Assembly: GCA_018714645.1 (NCBI GenBank)
Contig: DVND01000132.1
Coordinates: 1 to 12,907, forward strand
Source: Candidatus Avimonoglobus intestinipullorum
Lineage (GTDB): Bacteria; Bacillota; Clostridia; UBA1381
Length of the DNA stretch: 12,907 nucleotides
Direction: 5' to 3'
The position numbers and the translations under genes are program-made. The notes beneath the pieces are model-generated. The model was not told the origin of the DNA and searched no databases. It saw only the letters and a list, made by a program, of their open reading frames with translations. Of the stretch, positions 1-7,322 are shown one piece after another (the first letter of the stretch is position 1; each line of letters begins with the position of its first letter).

Positions 1-2
1 AA

Positions 3-200
3 AATTACTCCATTTATCTAGATACGGACACCAATGTCCTGTACGGCTATCTGGAAGTGGAAAGCGAAGAACGCTGGGCGGCGTCGGCAGATACGGAGAT
101 TTGCAGGAAATGGTGGGATTATATGGCGGACATCATGGAAACCAATGCAGATAACAGCCCGGTCAGCGTTGATTTAAAGCTGGTTTTTCAGCTGGATTAA
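3..200 (+). CDS. rhaM: L-rhamnose mutarotase, C-terminal part (5' end outside window)
   Basis: This is the last 65 codons of a gene that begins before the window; the frame is open from position 3 to the TAA at 198-200. The residues match the C-terminal two thirds of the RhaM family (about 104 aa): a YSIYLD strand, an ESEERW segment, an ICRKWWDYMADIM helix with the family's tandem tryptophans, and a NADNSPVS segment followed by a short tail ending in QLD. RhaM interconverts the alpha and beta anomers of L-rhamnose in the cytoplasm, so that the sugar can enter the rhamnose isomerase pathway. The N-terminal part, with the remaining active-site residues, is not visible. The gene ends at a terminator, so it is probably the last gene of an upstream sugar-use operon unrelated to what follows. 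Identification is by recalled family motifs. Confidence 0.87.
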   Translation, partial: NYSIYLDTDTNVLYGYLEVESEERWAASADTEICRKWWDYMADIMETNADNSPVSVDLKLVFQLD

Positions 201-229
201 AAAAACGGAGCCTAAAGGCTTCGTTTTTT
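201..229 (+). terminator. Intrinsic terminator after rhaM
   Basis: An 8-bp stem (205-212 with 217-224, one G-U pair) closes a TAAA loop and is followed by six T (224-229). An A-run precedes the stem. It starts directly after the rhaM stop codon, so it separates the rhamnose gene from the downstream operon. Confidence 0.85.
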
Positions 230-259
230 GTGCCCATTCTATAAATTTTGGAAAAAGGG

Positions 260-305
260 TTGATTATTTCGCCAATTTATGGGAAAATATAAAGGATAGT
301 ATATT
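260..305 (+). promoter_or_regulatory. Possible promoter region of the DUF512-der operon
   Basis: The gap between the rhaM terminator and the DUF512 gene must hold the operon's promoter, if it has one. A TTGATT at 260-265 stands 17 nt from GAAAAT at 283-288, a weak -35/-10 pair with 4 of 6 matches each. A better -10 match, TATATT at 300-305, lacks a good -35 box. The AT-rich stretch supports a promoter here, but the exact boxes are uncertain. Confidence 0.3.
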
Positions 306-334
306 GGGCTGCGGCGCTGTATAAGGAGAATTGC

Positions 335-1660
335 ATGCAAAGGGCAGATACGGAAATTAAACGGGTCGTGCCGGGGTCGCCGGCGGATGCGGCGGGGATC
401 AAAGCGGGGGACCGGCTCCTGACGGTCAACGGCAGGGACTTTTATGATATTTTGGAATACAGGTATTTGACTGCCGAATATGAGGTGCTTTTGGAGGTGC
501 TGAAAAAGGATGGTAGCACAGACCGGGTTCTCATTGAAAACGATTACGAGGATTTGGGCATCGAATTTAAAACCGGCCTGATCAGCCAGCCGCAGAGCTG
601 CCGCAATAAGTGCATTTTCTGCTTTATTGACCAGCTTCCAAAAGGGATGCGGGAGACGGTGTATTTCAAGGATGACGATACGCGCCTGTCCTTTTTGCAG
701 GGGAACTATGTGACGCTGACCAACCGCACCGGGGAAGAGATCGACCGGATGATTGAAATGCGGATTTCGCCCATCAACATCTCCGTCCACACGACAAACC
801 CCGCCCTGCGCGAGCGGATGCTGGGGAACCGGTTTGCGGGTTCCATTTACAGCACGATGCAGAAGCTGGCAAAAAACAGCATCTTTATGAATTGCCAGAT
901 TGTGCTGTGCCCCGGGTTCAATGACGGGCCGGAGCTTGACAGGACAATATCCGATTTGGCGGCGTTGTCGCCCTATGTGGAGAGCCTGTCCGTGGTGCCG
1001 GTGGGGCTGACGCGGTACCGGGAAGGGCTTTGTAAAATCAAGCCGTTCGACGGAGCTATGAGCGCAGCGGTGGTGCGGCAGGTGGAAGCGTGGCAGCAGA
1101 AGCTGCTGGCGGAAATCGGGACGCGGATGGTCTATCTTGCGGACGAATTTTACTTAAACGCCGGGCTGGATATTCCGCCGGCGGGAGCGTACGAAGGGTT
1201 CCCGCAGATTGAAAACGGCGTAGGGCTGGTCGCCAGTATGGCAGAAGAATTTGACCACGGCCTGGATCTGATAAAACCGAAGCAACGCAGCCGGAAGGTT
1301 TTATGCGCAACGGGGGAATTGGCCTACCCGTTTATGAAACGGTTGGCGGAACGGCTGGAGCAGCGCGCTCCGGGCGTGCGGCTGCGGGTCTGCGCCGTGA
1401 AAAATGATTTTTTCGGCGGCGGCGTGAACGTGGCGGGGCTTGTGACCGGCGGAGATTTGATCCGGCGGATGAGGAGCGAAGAGACAACGGAGGAAGTGCT
1501 GATTCCATCCTCCATGCTGCGGGATGGGGACGATGTGTTCCTGGACGATGTTACCGTAGGGCAGGTGGAACAGGCGCTGGGTATGCGGGTGACACCTGTC
1601 AATAATGACGGATATGAATTGATCGAGAAGGCGCTGGGGGAGGAATTGGATTTTTCCTGA
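335..1660 (+). CDS. DUF512 family protein: PDZ domain plus radical-SAM-like Fe-S domain
   Basis: The 441-aa protein has three visible parts. Residues 1 to about 65 are PDZ-like, with a VVPGSPADAAGIKAGD stretch followed by LLTVNG. A cysteine cluster C89-x3-C93-x2-C96, followed by FIDQLPKGMR, has the spacing of a radical SAM [4Fe-4S] site. The C-terminal DUF512 part carries NDFFGGGVNVAGLVTGGDLI and a PSSMLRDGDDVFLDD segment, both typical of this family. The start at 335 has an AAGGAG ribosome binding site seven nt upstream. The reaction and substrate are not known to me. Family members are annotated as putative Fe-S oxidoreductases and, in clostridia, often sit directly upstream of der, as here (21-nt gap). 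No signal peptide is visible, so it is probably cytoplasmic. The family call is strong; any functional statement beyond Fe-S binding is inference. Confidence 0.9.
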   Translation: MQRADTEIKRVVPGSPADAAGIKAGDRLLTVNGRDFYDILEYRYLTAEYEVLLEVLKKDGSTDRVLIENDYEDLGIEFKTGLISQPQSCRNKCIFCFIDQLPKGMRETVYFKDDDTRLSFLQGNYVTLTNRTGEEIDRMIEMRISPINISVHTTNPALRERMLGNRFAGSIYSTMQKLAKNSIFMNCQIVLCPGFNDGPELDRTISDLAALSPYVESLSVVPVGLTRYREGLCKIKPFDGAMSAAVVRQVEAWQQKLLAEIGTRMVYLADEFYLNAGLDIPPAGAYEGFPQIENGVGLVASMAEEFDHGLDLIKPKQRSRKVLCATGELAYPFMKRLAERLEQRAPGVRLRVCAVKNDFFGGGVNVAGLVTGGDLIRRMRSEETTEEVLIPSSMLRDGDDVFLDDVTVGQVEQALGMRVTPVNNDGYELIEKALGEELDFS

Positions 1661-1681
1661 GGCGCGGAAACGGAGTTTAAT

Positions 1682-3004
1682 ATGAAACCATTGGTGGCAA
1701 TCGTGGGGCGGCCCAATGTGGGCAAATCCACGTTATTTAATAAGATATCGGGGCAGCGGATCAGCATTGTAGAGGATACGCCCGGGGTGACGCGGGACCG
1801 GATTTATGCGGATGCTTCCTGGCTTGATAAGCATTTTACGTTGGTGGACACCGGCGGCATTGAGCCGTACAGCAAGGATGAAATTTTGAGCCAGATGCGC
1901 CGACAGGCGGAACTGGCCATTGAAATGGCGGATGTGGTCATTTTGATGACAAACGTGAAGGACGGCGTGACGGCAAACGACCAGGATGTGGCGTCCATGC
2001 TGTTAAAGGCGCAAAAAAAGATTGTCCTGGCGGTCAATAAAGTGGATCATATCGGCGACCCGCCCATGGAATTTTACGAATTTTATAATTTGGGGCTGGG
2101 CGACCCGATTGCGATATCCTCCACCCATGGCTTGGGCGTGGGGGATTTGCTGGATGAAGTTTGCGCCCAATTCCCGCCGGATGCGGACACGGATGAAGTT
2201 GAGGGGGAAATCAAAGTGGCGGTCATCGGCCGGCCGAACGCGGGGAAATCCTCTTTGATTAACCGCATTCTGGGTGAGGAGCGGGTGATTGTTTCCAATA
2301 TTGCGGGGACGACCCGGGACGCCATTGATTCCCGCTATGAGCACAACGGGGATAAGTACCTGTTTATCGACACCGCCGGCATGCGCAGGCGCGGGAAGAT
2401 TGAGCATGAGAGCGTGGAACGGTACAGCGTGGTGCGGTCGCTGGCGGCGGTGGACCGCAGCGACGTGTGCGTGATTATGCTGGACGCTAACGAGGGCATT
2501 ACAGAGCAGGATACGAAAATTGCGGGATATGCCCATGAGCAGGGAAAGGCCTGTATCATCGCAGTCAATAAATGGGACAGTGTGGAAAAAGACGATAAAA
2601 CCATGAAGGCGTTCCGCCAGCGGGTGCAGGAGGACTTCGCATATATGTCCTACGCATCCATCTTGTTCATTTCTGCAAAAACGGGGCAGCGGGTGGAGAA
2701 GTTGTTGGAAGAAATTAAAATTGTCAACCAGCAGCATAAACGCCGCATTACGACGGGGATGCTTAATGATGTGTTGAATGAAGCAACGGCAAAACAGCAG
2801 CCCCCGTCAGATAAGGGCAAGCGGCTGAAAATCTACTATGGGACGCAGGCCTCTGTCGCCCCGCCGACGTTTGTGCTGTTTGTCAATTCTGCGGAGTTGT
2901 TTCATTATTCGTATCTGCGGTACATTGAGAACCAATTCCGGCTGGCGTTCGGGTTTGAAGGCACACCGCTGCATTTTATCATCCGGGAAAAGAAAAAAGA
3001 TTGA
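1682..3004 (+). CDS. der: Ribosome biogenesis GTPase Der (EngA)
   Basis: Der is an essential cytoplasmic GTPase that acts in assembly of the 50S ribosomal subunit. The 440-aa length is normal for the family. Two tandem G domains are clear. The first has GRPNVGKS (residues 9-16), a DTGG switch motif and NKVD (119-122). The second has GRPNAGKS (183-190), a DTAGMRRRGKI segment and NKWD (296-299). The last 90 or so residues form the KH-like RNA-binding domain, ending in FEGTPLHFIIREKKK. All nucleotide-binding motifs are intact. The start ATG at 1682 is 21 nt after the DUF512 stop, with a weak ACGGAG upstream, so translation may depend partly on the preceding gene. The stop codon runs into the plsY ribosome binding site, which supports one transcript. 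Nothing unusual is seen in the protein. Confidence 0.97.
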   Translation: MKPLVAIVGRPNVGKSTLFNKISGQRISIVEDTPGVTRDRIYADASWLDKHFTLVDTGGIEPYSKDEILSQMRRQAELAIEMADVVILMTNVKDGVTANDQDVASMLLKAQKKIVLAVNKVDHIGDPPMEFYEFYNLGLGDPIAISSTHGLGVGDLLDEVCAQFPPDADTDEVEGEIKVAVIGRPNAGKSSLINRILGEERVIVSNIAGTTRDAIDSRYEHNGDKYLFIDTAGMRRRGKIEHESVERYSVVRSLAAVDRSDVCVIMLDANEGITEQDTKIAGYAHEQGKACIIAVNKWDSVEKDDKTMKAFRQRVQEDFAYMSYASILFISAKTGQRVEKLLEEIKIVNQQHKRRITTGMLNDVLNEATAKQQPPSDKGKRLKIYYGTQASVAPPTFVLFVNSAELFHYSYLRYIENQFRLAFGFEGTPLHFIIREKKKD

Positions 3005-3017
3005 GGAGAACAAATCC

Positions 3018-3731
3018 ATGTTATATGTTTTGATGCTATTGGTTGCGGTAATTGCATATTTATTAGGGAGCATTTCCAGTTCTATCCTGATTTCCAAAAA
3101 AATTGCGGGTGTGGATATCCGCACGGAGGGTTCCGGCAATGCGGGGACGACCAACATGCTGCGGATGCACGGAAAAAAGGCCGCGGCGCTGACGCTGCTG
3201 TTTGATGTGCTCAAGGGTGTGGTCGCAGTGCTGATCGCGATGCTGGTGGACTGGTGTGCGCTGCGGTTTGTGGATGGCAGTTCATTGACCTATTTTGAGA
3301 ATGCGTACTTGTTGGGGAATTTGAAATACATCGCCGGCTTTTTTGCCGTACTGGGGCACGATTTCCCCATCTTTTTCGGGTTCCGCGGCGGCAAGGGGAT
3401 TGCCACCAGCCTGGGCGTGATGCTGATGTTTGACTGGAGGATCGGATTGATTGTGCTGGTGGTTTCAGTACTGATTATGTTGATTTCGCGCTATGTATCG
3501 CTGGGCTCCGTCATCGGGGCGATTGTTTACCCTTGTGCGGTGCTGGCATTTATGGCGGGCAGAGGATTTTTTAACGCCACTTATGTCGCGGCTGCGGTGC
3601 TCTTAGGCGTAATTGCAATTATCAAGCATTATAAAAACATCAAACGGCTGCTCAACGGGACGGAAAACAAGCTGTTTGCGAAAAAGAATGAACCTGTTGA
3701 GGTGACGGCAGAAATAAAAGATGCAAAATGA
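3018..3731 (+). CDS. plsY: Acyl-phosphate:glycerol-3-phosphate acyltransferase PlsY
   Basis: PlsY transfers an acyl group from acyl phosphate to sn-glycerol-3-phosphate to give lysophosphatidic acid, the first acylation step of phospholipid synthesis at the inner membrane. The 237-aa protein is largely hydrophobic with several membrane segments. The three family motifs are present: SGNAGTTN (39-46), GHDFPIFFGFRGGKG (113-127), and KHYKNIKRLLNGTENK (203-218). ATG 3018 is chosen because AGGAGA lies at the right distance and the membrane start MLYVLM follows directly; longer in-frame extensions upstream lie inside der and add a non-family, Arg/Cys-rich segment. It is somewhat longer than the common form of about 200 aa, through an extra stretch before motif 2 and a charged C-terminal tail. 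It lies 13 nt after der and 10 nt before gpsA, whose product makes its substrate. Confidence 0.95.
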   Translation: MLYVLMLLVAVIAYLLGSISSSILISKKIAGVDIRTEGSGNAGTTNMLRMHGKKAAALTLLFDVLKGVVAVLIAMLVDWCALRFVDGSSLTYFENAYLLGNLKYIAGFFAVLGHDFPIFFGFRGGKGIATSLGVMLMFDWRIGLIVLVVSVLIMLISRYVSLGSVIGAIVYPCAVLAFMAGRGFFNATYVAAAVLLGVIAIIKHYKNIKRLLNGTENKLFAKKNEPVEVTAEIKDAK

Positions 3732-3741
3732 GGAGGACGCC

Positions 3742-4731
3742 ATGAAAATTGCGGTGATTGGTTCCGGAAGCTGGGGGACGGCTGTTTCCGTGCTTTTGGC
3801 AAAAAAGGGATATGACGTGTATTTATGGAGTTGGCAGCAGGCGGAAACAGACCGGCTGTGCGCTGACCGTGAAAATAAAGAATTTTTGAGAGGCGTTCCG
3901 TTGCCGGATAATATCGCCTGTTCCCATGATATGGGCGCGTGTGTGCAAGGCGCGGAATTGGTTGTGACGGCGGCGCCAAGCCCCGCGACGCGGACGACTG
4001 CAAAGGCGCTTTCCGGCGTGGTTTCCGAAGGGCAGCGCCTGCTGAATATTTCGAAAGGGTTGGAAGAGGGGAGCCTTCTGCGGCTGTCGCAGGTGTATGC
4101 AGAGGAGGTCCCGCAGGCGCGTATTGCTGTGATGAGCGGGCCGTCCCATGCGGAGGAGGTCAGTGTGGGCCTGCCCACGACCAATGTGGTGGCGGCGGAT
4201 GACCGGGAGCTGGCGCATGAAATCCAGGACATTTTCATGGATCAGGTATTCCGGGTCTACACGGGAACGGATATGGCCGGTGTGGAACTGGGCGGCGCAC
4301 TGAAAAATGTGATTGCGCTCTGCGCCGGGATATCCGACGGATTGGGTTACGGTGATAACACAAAGGCCGCCCTGATGACGCGCGGCCTGGCGGAAATTAC
4401 GCGGCTGGGAGTTGCGATGGGCGCGCGGCAGGAGACGTTTTCCGGGCTTTCCGGGATCGGGGATTTAATCGTGACCTGTACCAGTATGCACTCGCGGAAC
4501 CGCCGCGCCGGGATTTTGTTGGGCAAGGGAAAAACCCTCGCCGAGACCCTGGCGGAAGTACACATGGTTGTGGAAGGCGTGAACACGGCAAAGGCCGCTT
4601 ATGATTTAAGCGTGAAATACGGCGTGGAAATGCCGATTGTGAATGAAGCGTGCAAGGTGTTGTTTGAAAACAAGTCCGCGCGGGACGCGGTGAACGATTT
4701 AATGATGCGTGATAAGCGCATGGAATGTTAA
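3742..4731 (+). CDS. gpsA: Glycerol-3-phosphate dehydrogenase [NAD(P)+]
   Basis: GpsA reduces dihydroxyacetone phosphate to sn-glycerol-3-phosphate with NAD(P)H, supplying the lipid backbone used by PlsY encoded just upstream. The 329-aa protein opens with the Rossmann dinucleotide loop GSGSWGT (7-13). Further family landmarks are ISKGLE with Lys105, the GGALKNV segment with the catalytic lysine Lys188, GISDGLGYGDNTKAAL, GLSGIGDLIVTCTS and SRNRRAG (251-257). The start at 3742 is set by a perfect AGGAGG at 3731-3736; an in-frame ATG at 3721 would overlap the plsY end and lacks such a site. The AGGAGG overlaps the last base of the plsY stop, which suggests coupled translation. No key residue appears to be missing. 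Confidence 0.96.
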   Translation: MKIAVIGSGSWGTAVSVLLAKKGYDVYLWSWQQAETDRLCADRENKEFLRGVPLPDNIACSHDMGACVQGAELVVTAAPSPATRTTAKALSGVVSEGQRLLNISKGLEEGSLLRLSQVYAEEVPQARIAVMSGPSHAEEVSVGLPTTNVVAADDRELAHEIQDIFMDQVFRVYTGTDMAGVELGGALKNVIALCAGISDGLGYGDNTKAALMTRGLAEITRLGVAMGARQETFSGLSGIGDLIVTCTSMHSRNRRAGILLGKGKTLAETLAEVHMVVEGVNTAKAAYDLSVKYGVEMPIVNEACKVLFENKSARDAVNDLMMRDKRMEC

Positions 4732-4767
4732 AATACGAGAATTTGGGCAGGAAAGGAACGAAACGAT

Positions 4768-5337
4768 ATGATGAAAAAAGTATTATTGGTATTGATGATG
4801 GCGGCGCTGTGTTTGGCGGGAGGCTGTAAGGCAAAGGTGCAGACGGAGGAAACGCCGTTTGACATGGCGCAGGCGGAGGAGCTTATCACGCGAGTCGAAG
4901 AGCCGGTGCTGGAGCTTTATGGAAAGGAAACAGTGCCGCGCATCGAATACGACGCGTTGCTCAAGGATATGAATATGTTCTTGCAGGAAAAGGCGGCCAA
5001 TATCGTGGATACTTTTTTTGACGGAAAAGAGCTGGCGGATGAATCCATCCAGGAATTGAAGGTTGTTCAGGAAAATTTCTATCCCACGATTCTGCATAAC
5101 GGGTTTGAAATCGCGGAAGCGAAAACCGTGAAAACCACGGAAGCGGACGGGACAGTGACAGAACGGCTTGAAATCCGGGAGGAATATACAGGGGATAATG
5201 AAAAGATGCAGCAGGAACGGTTTAGCCGTACCTATATATTTAAAAAAGAGGAAAATGCGTTTTTATTCGAGAAATTTGAAGGGACGCTGAATTATATGGG
5301 AACAGAGTATGATGCGCTGAAAAACGATTTGAAATAG
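4768..5337 (+). CDS. Small predicted lipoprotein of unknown function
   Basis: I do not recognise this 189-aa protein. It begins with MMKK, a hydrophobic stretch, and a LAGGC lipobox with the lipidated cysteine at residue 20, so it is predicted to be an exported lipoprotein anchored to the outer face of the cytoplasmic membrane. The mature part is acidic and polar: a first helical-looking half rich in Glu, Leu and Asp (about residues 28-100), then a second half with alternating polar/hydrophobic strands (about 105-185) ending in NLMYGTEYDALKNDLK-like sequence (residues NYMGTEY visible near the end). No enzyme motif is evident. An AAAGGA site precedes the ATG at 4768; ATG 4771 is an equally possible start. 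It lies 36 nt after gpsA and 19 nt before mntP, within the operon. The coding call is firm, the function open. Confidence 0.85.
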   Translation: MMKKVLLVLMMAALCLAGGCKAKVQTEETPFDMAQAEELITRVEEPVLELYGKETVPRIEYDALLKDMNMFLQEKAANIVDTFFDGKELADESIQELKVVQENFYPTILHNGFEIAEAKTVKTTEADGTVTERLEIREEYTGDNEKMQQERFSRTYIFKKEENAFLFEKFEGTLNYMGTEYDALKNDLK

Positions 5338-5356
5338 GATTGGAGAAAAGGGTATA

Positions 5357-5920
5357 ATGGATATTGTTTCTTTATTCTTCATCGCGGTGGGGCTTGCCAT
5401 GGATGCGTTTTCCGTGGCGGTGACGGATGGGATTACGCTGCGCAGGGTCCGGATCAGGGATGCGCTTCTGGTTGGAGTTTTCTTCGGGGGGTTCCAGTTT
5501 GTCATGCCGTGTATCGGCTGGCTTTTGGGAAGTACATTTTCCTCCTATATACAGCAATGCGACCATTGGATTGCATTTGTTTTGCTGGCGTTCATCGGCG
5601 GGAAAATGATTTATGAAGCCTTGAAGCCGGGAGAAGATACGGGCGCTGTACGGAATCCGCTGGATTTGAAGGTCCTGACGCTCCTTGCAATTGCCACGAG
5701 CATTGATGCGCTTGCCGTCGGCGTCACATTTGCAACAATGCATGTCTCCCTATTGTCAGCGGCGTGTGTTATTGGGGTTGTTGCATTTGTTTTTTCGGCT
5801 GTGGGGCTGTTTATCGGGAATAAGTTTGGAAACCTGTTTGGGAATAAGGCTGAAATCATTGGCGGCGTGGTGCTGATTGGAATTGGTTTGAAAATCTTGA
5901 TTGAGCATTTGTTTTTTTAA
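5357..5920 (+). CDS. mntP: Putative manganese efflux pump MntP
   Basis: MntP exports Mn2+ across the cytoplasmic membrane. The 187-aa length agrees with the family (188 aa in Escherichia coli). The protein is six-helix-like and strongly hydrophobic, and shows the two internally repeated signatures: GLAMDAFSVAV with Asp16, and ATSIDALAVGV with Asp117, matching the acidic membrane residues important in the E. coli protein. A GGAGAAAAGGG stretch precedes the ATG at 5357. The gene is inside the operon, 19 nt after the lipoprotein gene and 11 nt before the chosen mnmA start. The short upstream gap cannot hold a yybP-ykoY manganese riboswitch, which often precedes mntP in other bacteria, so local Mn control is not visible. 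Substrate assignment rests on family membership only. Confidence 0.9.
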   Translation: MDIVSLFFIAVGLAMDAFSVAVTDGITLRRVRIRDALLVGVFFGGFQFVMPCIGWLLGSTFSSYIQQCDHWIAFVLLAFIGGKMIYEALKPGEDTGAVRNPLDLKVLTLLAIATSIDALAVGVTFATMHVSLLSAACVIGVVAFVFSAVGLFIGNKFGNLFGNKAEIIGGVVLIGIGLKILIEHLFF

Positions 5921-5931
5921 GAGGAATGGAT

Positions 5932-6966
5932 ATGGGAAAAAAGAAGGTCATGGTCGGCATGAGCGGCGGCGTGGACAGCGCGGTTGCAGCCGCGCTTTTG
6001 CAGGAACAGGGGTATCACGTTGCCGGCGCTACGATGCGCCTCTGGCCGCATGCGGGGGATCAGCAGTGCGCGGACGCCCGGCGGATATGTGAAACGCTGG
6101 GGATTGATTTTTATGTGATGGATTTCCAAGGCCTGTTCCGTGAAAAGGTCGTTGATTATTTTGTTCATGCATACATGCATGCCCGGACGCCAAACCCCTG
6201 TGTTGCATGCAACAAATATCTCAAATTCGGCGCATTTATGGAAAAGGCGCGGGATTTGGATATGGACTATATTGCGACGGGGCACTATGCAAAAATTGAA
6301 CGGGCGGATGGGCTGTACCGGCTGCGGATGAGCGATGCGCAGAATAAAGATCAGAGCTATTTTTTATATAACCTTACCCAGGAACAGCTTGCGCACACTC
6401 TGATGCCGCTGGGCAGTTATCGTAAAGATCAGGTTCGGGAATTGGCTAAAGAACGGGGGCTTGCGGTTGCGGACAAGCCGGACAGCATGGACATCTGTTT
6501 TGTGGAAAATGGGGATTATACATCCTTTATTAAGGAATACGCCGCTTATACGCCGCAGGAGGGGGATATTCTGGACACGGACGGTAATGTAATTGGGCGG
6601 CACAGGGGCCTGATTTATTACACCATCGGCCAGCGCAAGGGCATCGGCGCCTATGGAAAGCCCATGTTTGTACTGGGGATGGATGCGGAACGGAATACCT
6701 TGACGCTGGGCGCGGTGGGGACGGAATTTGCGGATACGTTGTTGGCCGCGGATGTGCATTTTATCTCCGGAACCCCATTGAAAGAACCGCTGGAAGTGAC
6801 GGCGAAGGTGCGGTACCAGGCGCGGCCGGAGCCGGCGGTGCTGTATCCGGAGGGGGATTTTGTCCGGGTGGCGTTTGCTGCGCCGCAGCGGGCGGTGACG
6901 CCGGGGCAGTCCGTTGTGTTTTACGACGGGGATATCGTGCTCGGCGGCGGAATTGTTTTGAAATAA
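5932..6966 (+). CDS. mnmA: tRNA-specific 2-thiouridylase MnmA
   Basis: MnmA installs sulfur at position 2 of wobble U34 in Lys, Glu and Gln tRNAs, using ATP and a persulfide relay. The 344-aa protein has the PP-loop ATP-binding motif SGGVDS (11-16). The TPNPCVACN segment holds the conserved nucleophile Cys93, with Cys90 nearby. DSMDICFVE holds the second catalytic Cys189. GQRKGIG begins the C-terminal RNA-binding part. I chose ATG 5932 over ATG 5926 because the GAGGA ribosome binding site ends directly at 5925, leaving no spacer for the first ATG but a normal six nt for the second. It is the last gene before a stem-loop at 6973-7007, so it probably ends the operon that starts with the DUF512 gene. 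Sequence features are all normal for the family. Confidence 0.96.
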   Translation: MGKKKVMVGMSGGVDSAVAAALLQEQGYHVAGATMRLWPHAGDQQCADARRICETLGIDFYVMDFQGLFREKVVDYFVHAYMHARTPNPCVACNKYLKFGAFMEKARDLDMDYIATGHYAKIERADGLYRLRMSDAQNKDQSYFLYNLTQEQLAHTLMPLGSYRKDQVRELAKERGLAVADKPDSMDICFVENGDYTSFIKEYAAYTPQEGDILDTDGNVIGRHRGLIYYTIGQRKGIGAYGKPMFVLGMDAERNTLTLGAVGTEFADTLLAADVHFISGTPLKEPLEVTAKVRYQARPEPAVLYPEGDFVRVAFAAPQRAVTPGQSVVFYDGDIVLGGGIVLK

Positions 6967-6972
6967 AAGATG

Positions 6973-7010
6973 AAGGCGTTATGCAAATGTAATTGTATGA
7001 CGCTTTTCTA
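6973..7010 (+). terminator. Stem-loop after mnmA, probable intrinsic terminator
   Basis: A 14-bp stem (6973-6986 with 6993-7006, including three G-U pairs) has a six-base loop and is followed by only a short T-run (7004-7007, then CT). It lies in the 64-nt gap between mnmA and gatC. The imperfect U-tract suggests partial termination, so some readthrough into gatCAB is possible. Confidence 0.55.
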
Positions 7011-7030
7011 ATAGGAAAGGGCTGGATGGC

Positions 7031-7309
7031 ATGGAACAGATGGATTTGATGAAAAAGCTGGCGGAATTATCAAAATTGGAATTGGACGCGGCGGAATTGG
7101 CTGGATTCGCGGAGCAGATGGGGGAAATTATGGAGCTAATGGACCGGGTGAAAGCCTTTCATGAACCTGAAGCGGCGGAGCGCCCAGCACCGGTCGTATT
7201 TTCGGAGCTGCGGGAGGATGCGGTGCAGCCGTCATATCCTGTGGAAGCGGTTTTGGCGGCTGCCGAAGAGGCTGAAAACCAGAGCTTTATTGTCCCTAAA
7301 ATCGTTTAA
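7031..7309 (+). CDS. gatC: Asp-tRNA(Asn)/Glu-tRNA(Gln) amidotransferase subunit C
   Basis: GatC is the small stabilising subunit of the GatCAB amidotransferase, which converts mischarged Glu-tRNA(Gln), and often Asp-tRNA(Asn), into the correct aminoacyl-tRNA. The 92-aa length is typical. The family pattern is visible: an N-terminal LAELSKLEL helix, an acidic helix that wraps around GatA, then LREDAVQPSYP and the C-terminal EAENQSFIVPKIV. AGGAAAGGG lies about ten nt before ATG 7031. The gene is 13 nt upstream of gatA, and a stem-loop precedes it, so it heads the gatCAB operon. I found no convincing promoter in the 64 nt before it, so part of its transcription may come from the upstream operon. 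Confidence 0.93.
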   Translation: MEQMDLMKKLAELSKLELDAAELAGFAEQMGEIMELMDRVKAFHEPEAAERPAPVVFSELREDAVQPSYPVEAVLAAAEEAENQSFIVPKIV

Positions 7310-7322
7310 AGGGGGAATCTCT

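Noticed and set aside
2003..2737. Minus-strand open frame of 244 codons
   Set aside because: It lies wholly inside der, whose GTPase motifs are all on the + strand. GC-rich codon third positions create such shadow frames throughout this window.
2838..3017. Upstream extension of plsY by 60 codons
   Set aside because: The extension overlaps der, is Arg- and Cys-rich and unlike PlsY, and the ATG at 3018 has a proper AGGAGA site.
5338..5356. yybP-ykoY manganese riboswitch before mntP
   Set aside because: The gap is only 19 nt, far too short for this RNA, and no such fold is visible in the end of the preceding gene.
7161..7322. Upstream extension of gatA by 54 codons
   Set aside because: It overlaps gatC in another frame, has no family match, and the ATG at 7323 has a GGGGGAA site and the normal GatA N-terminus.
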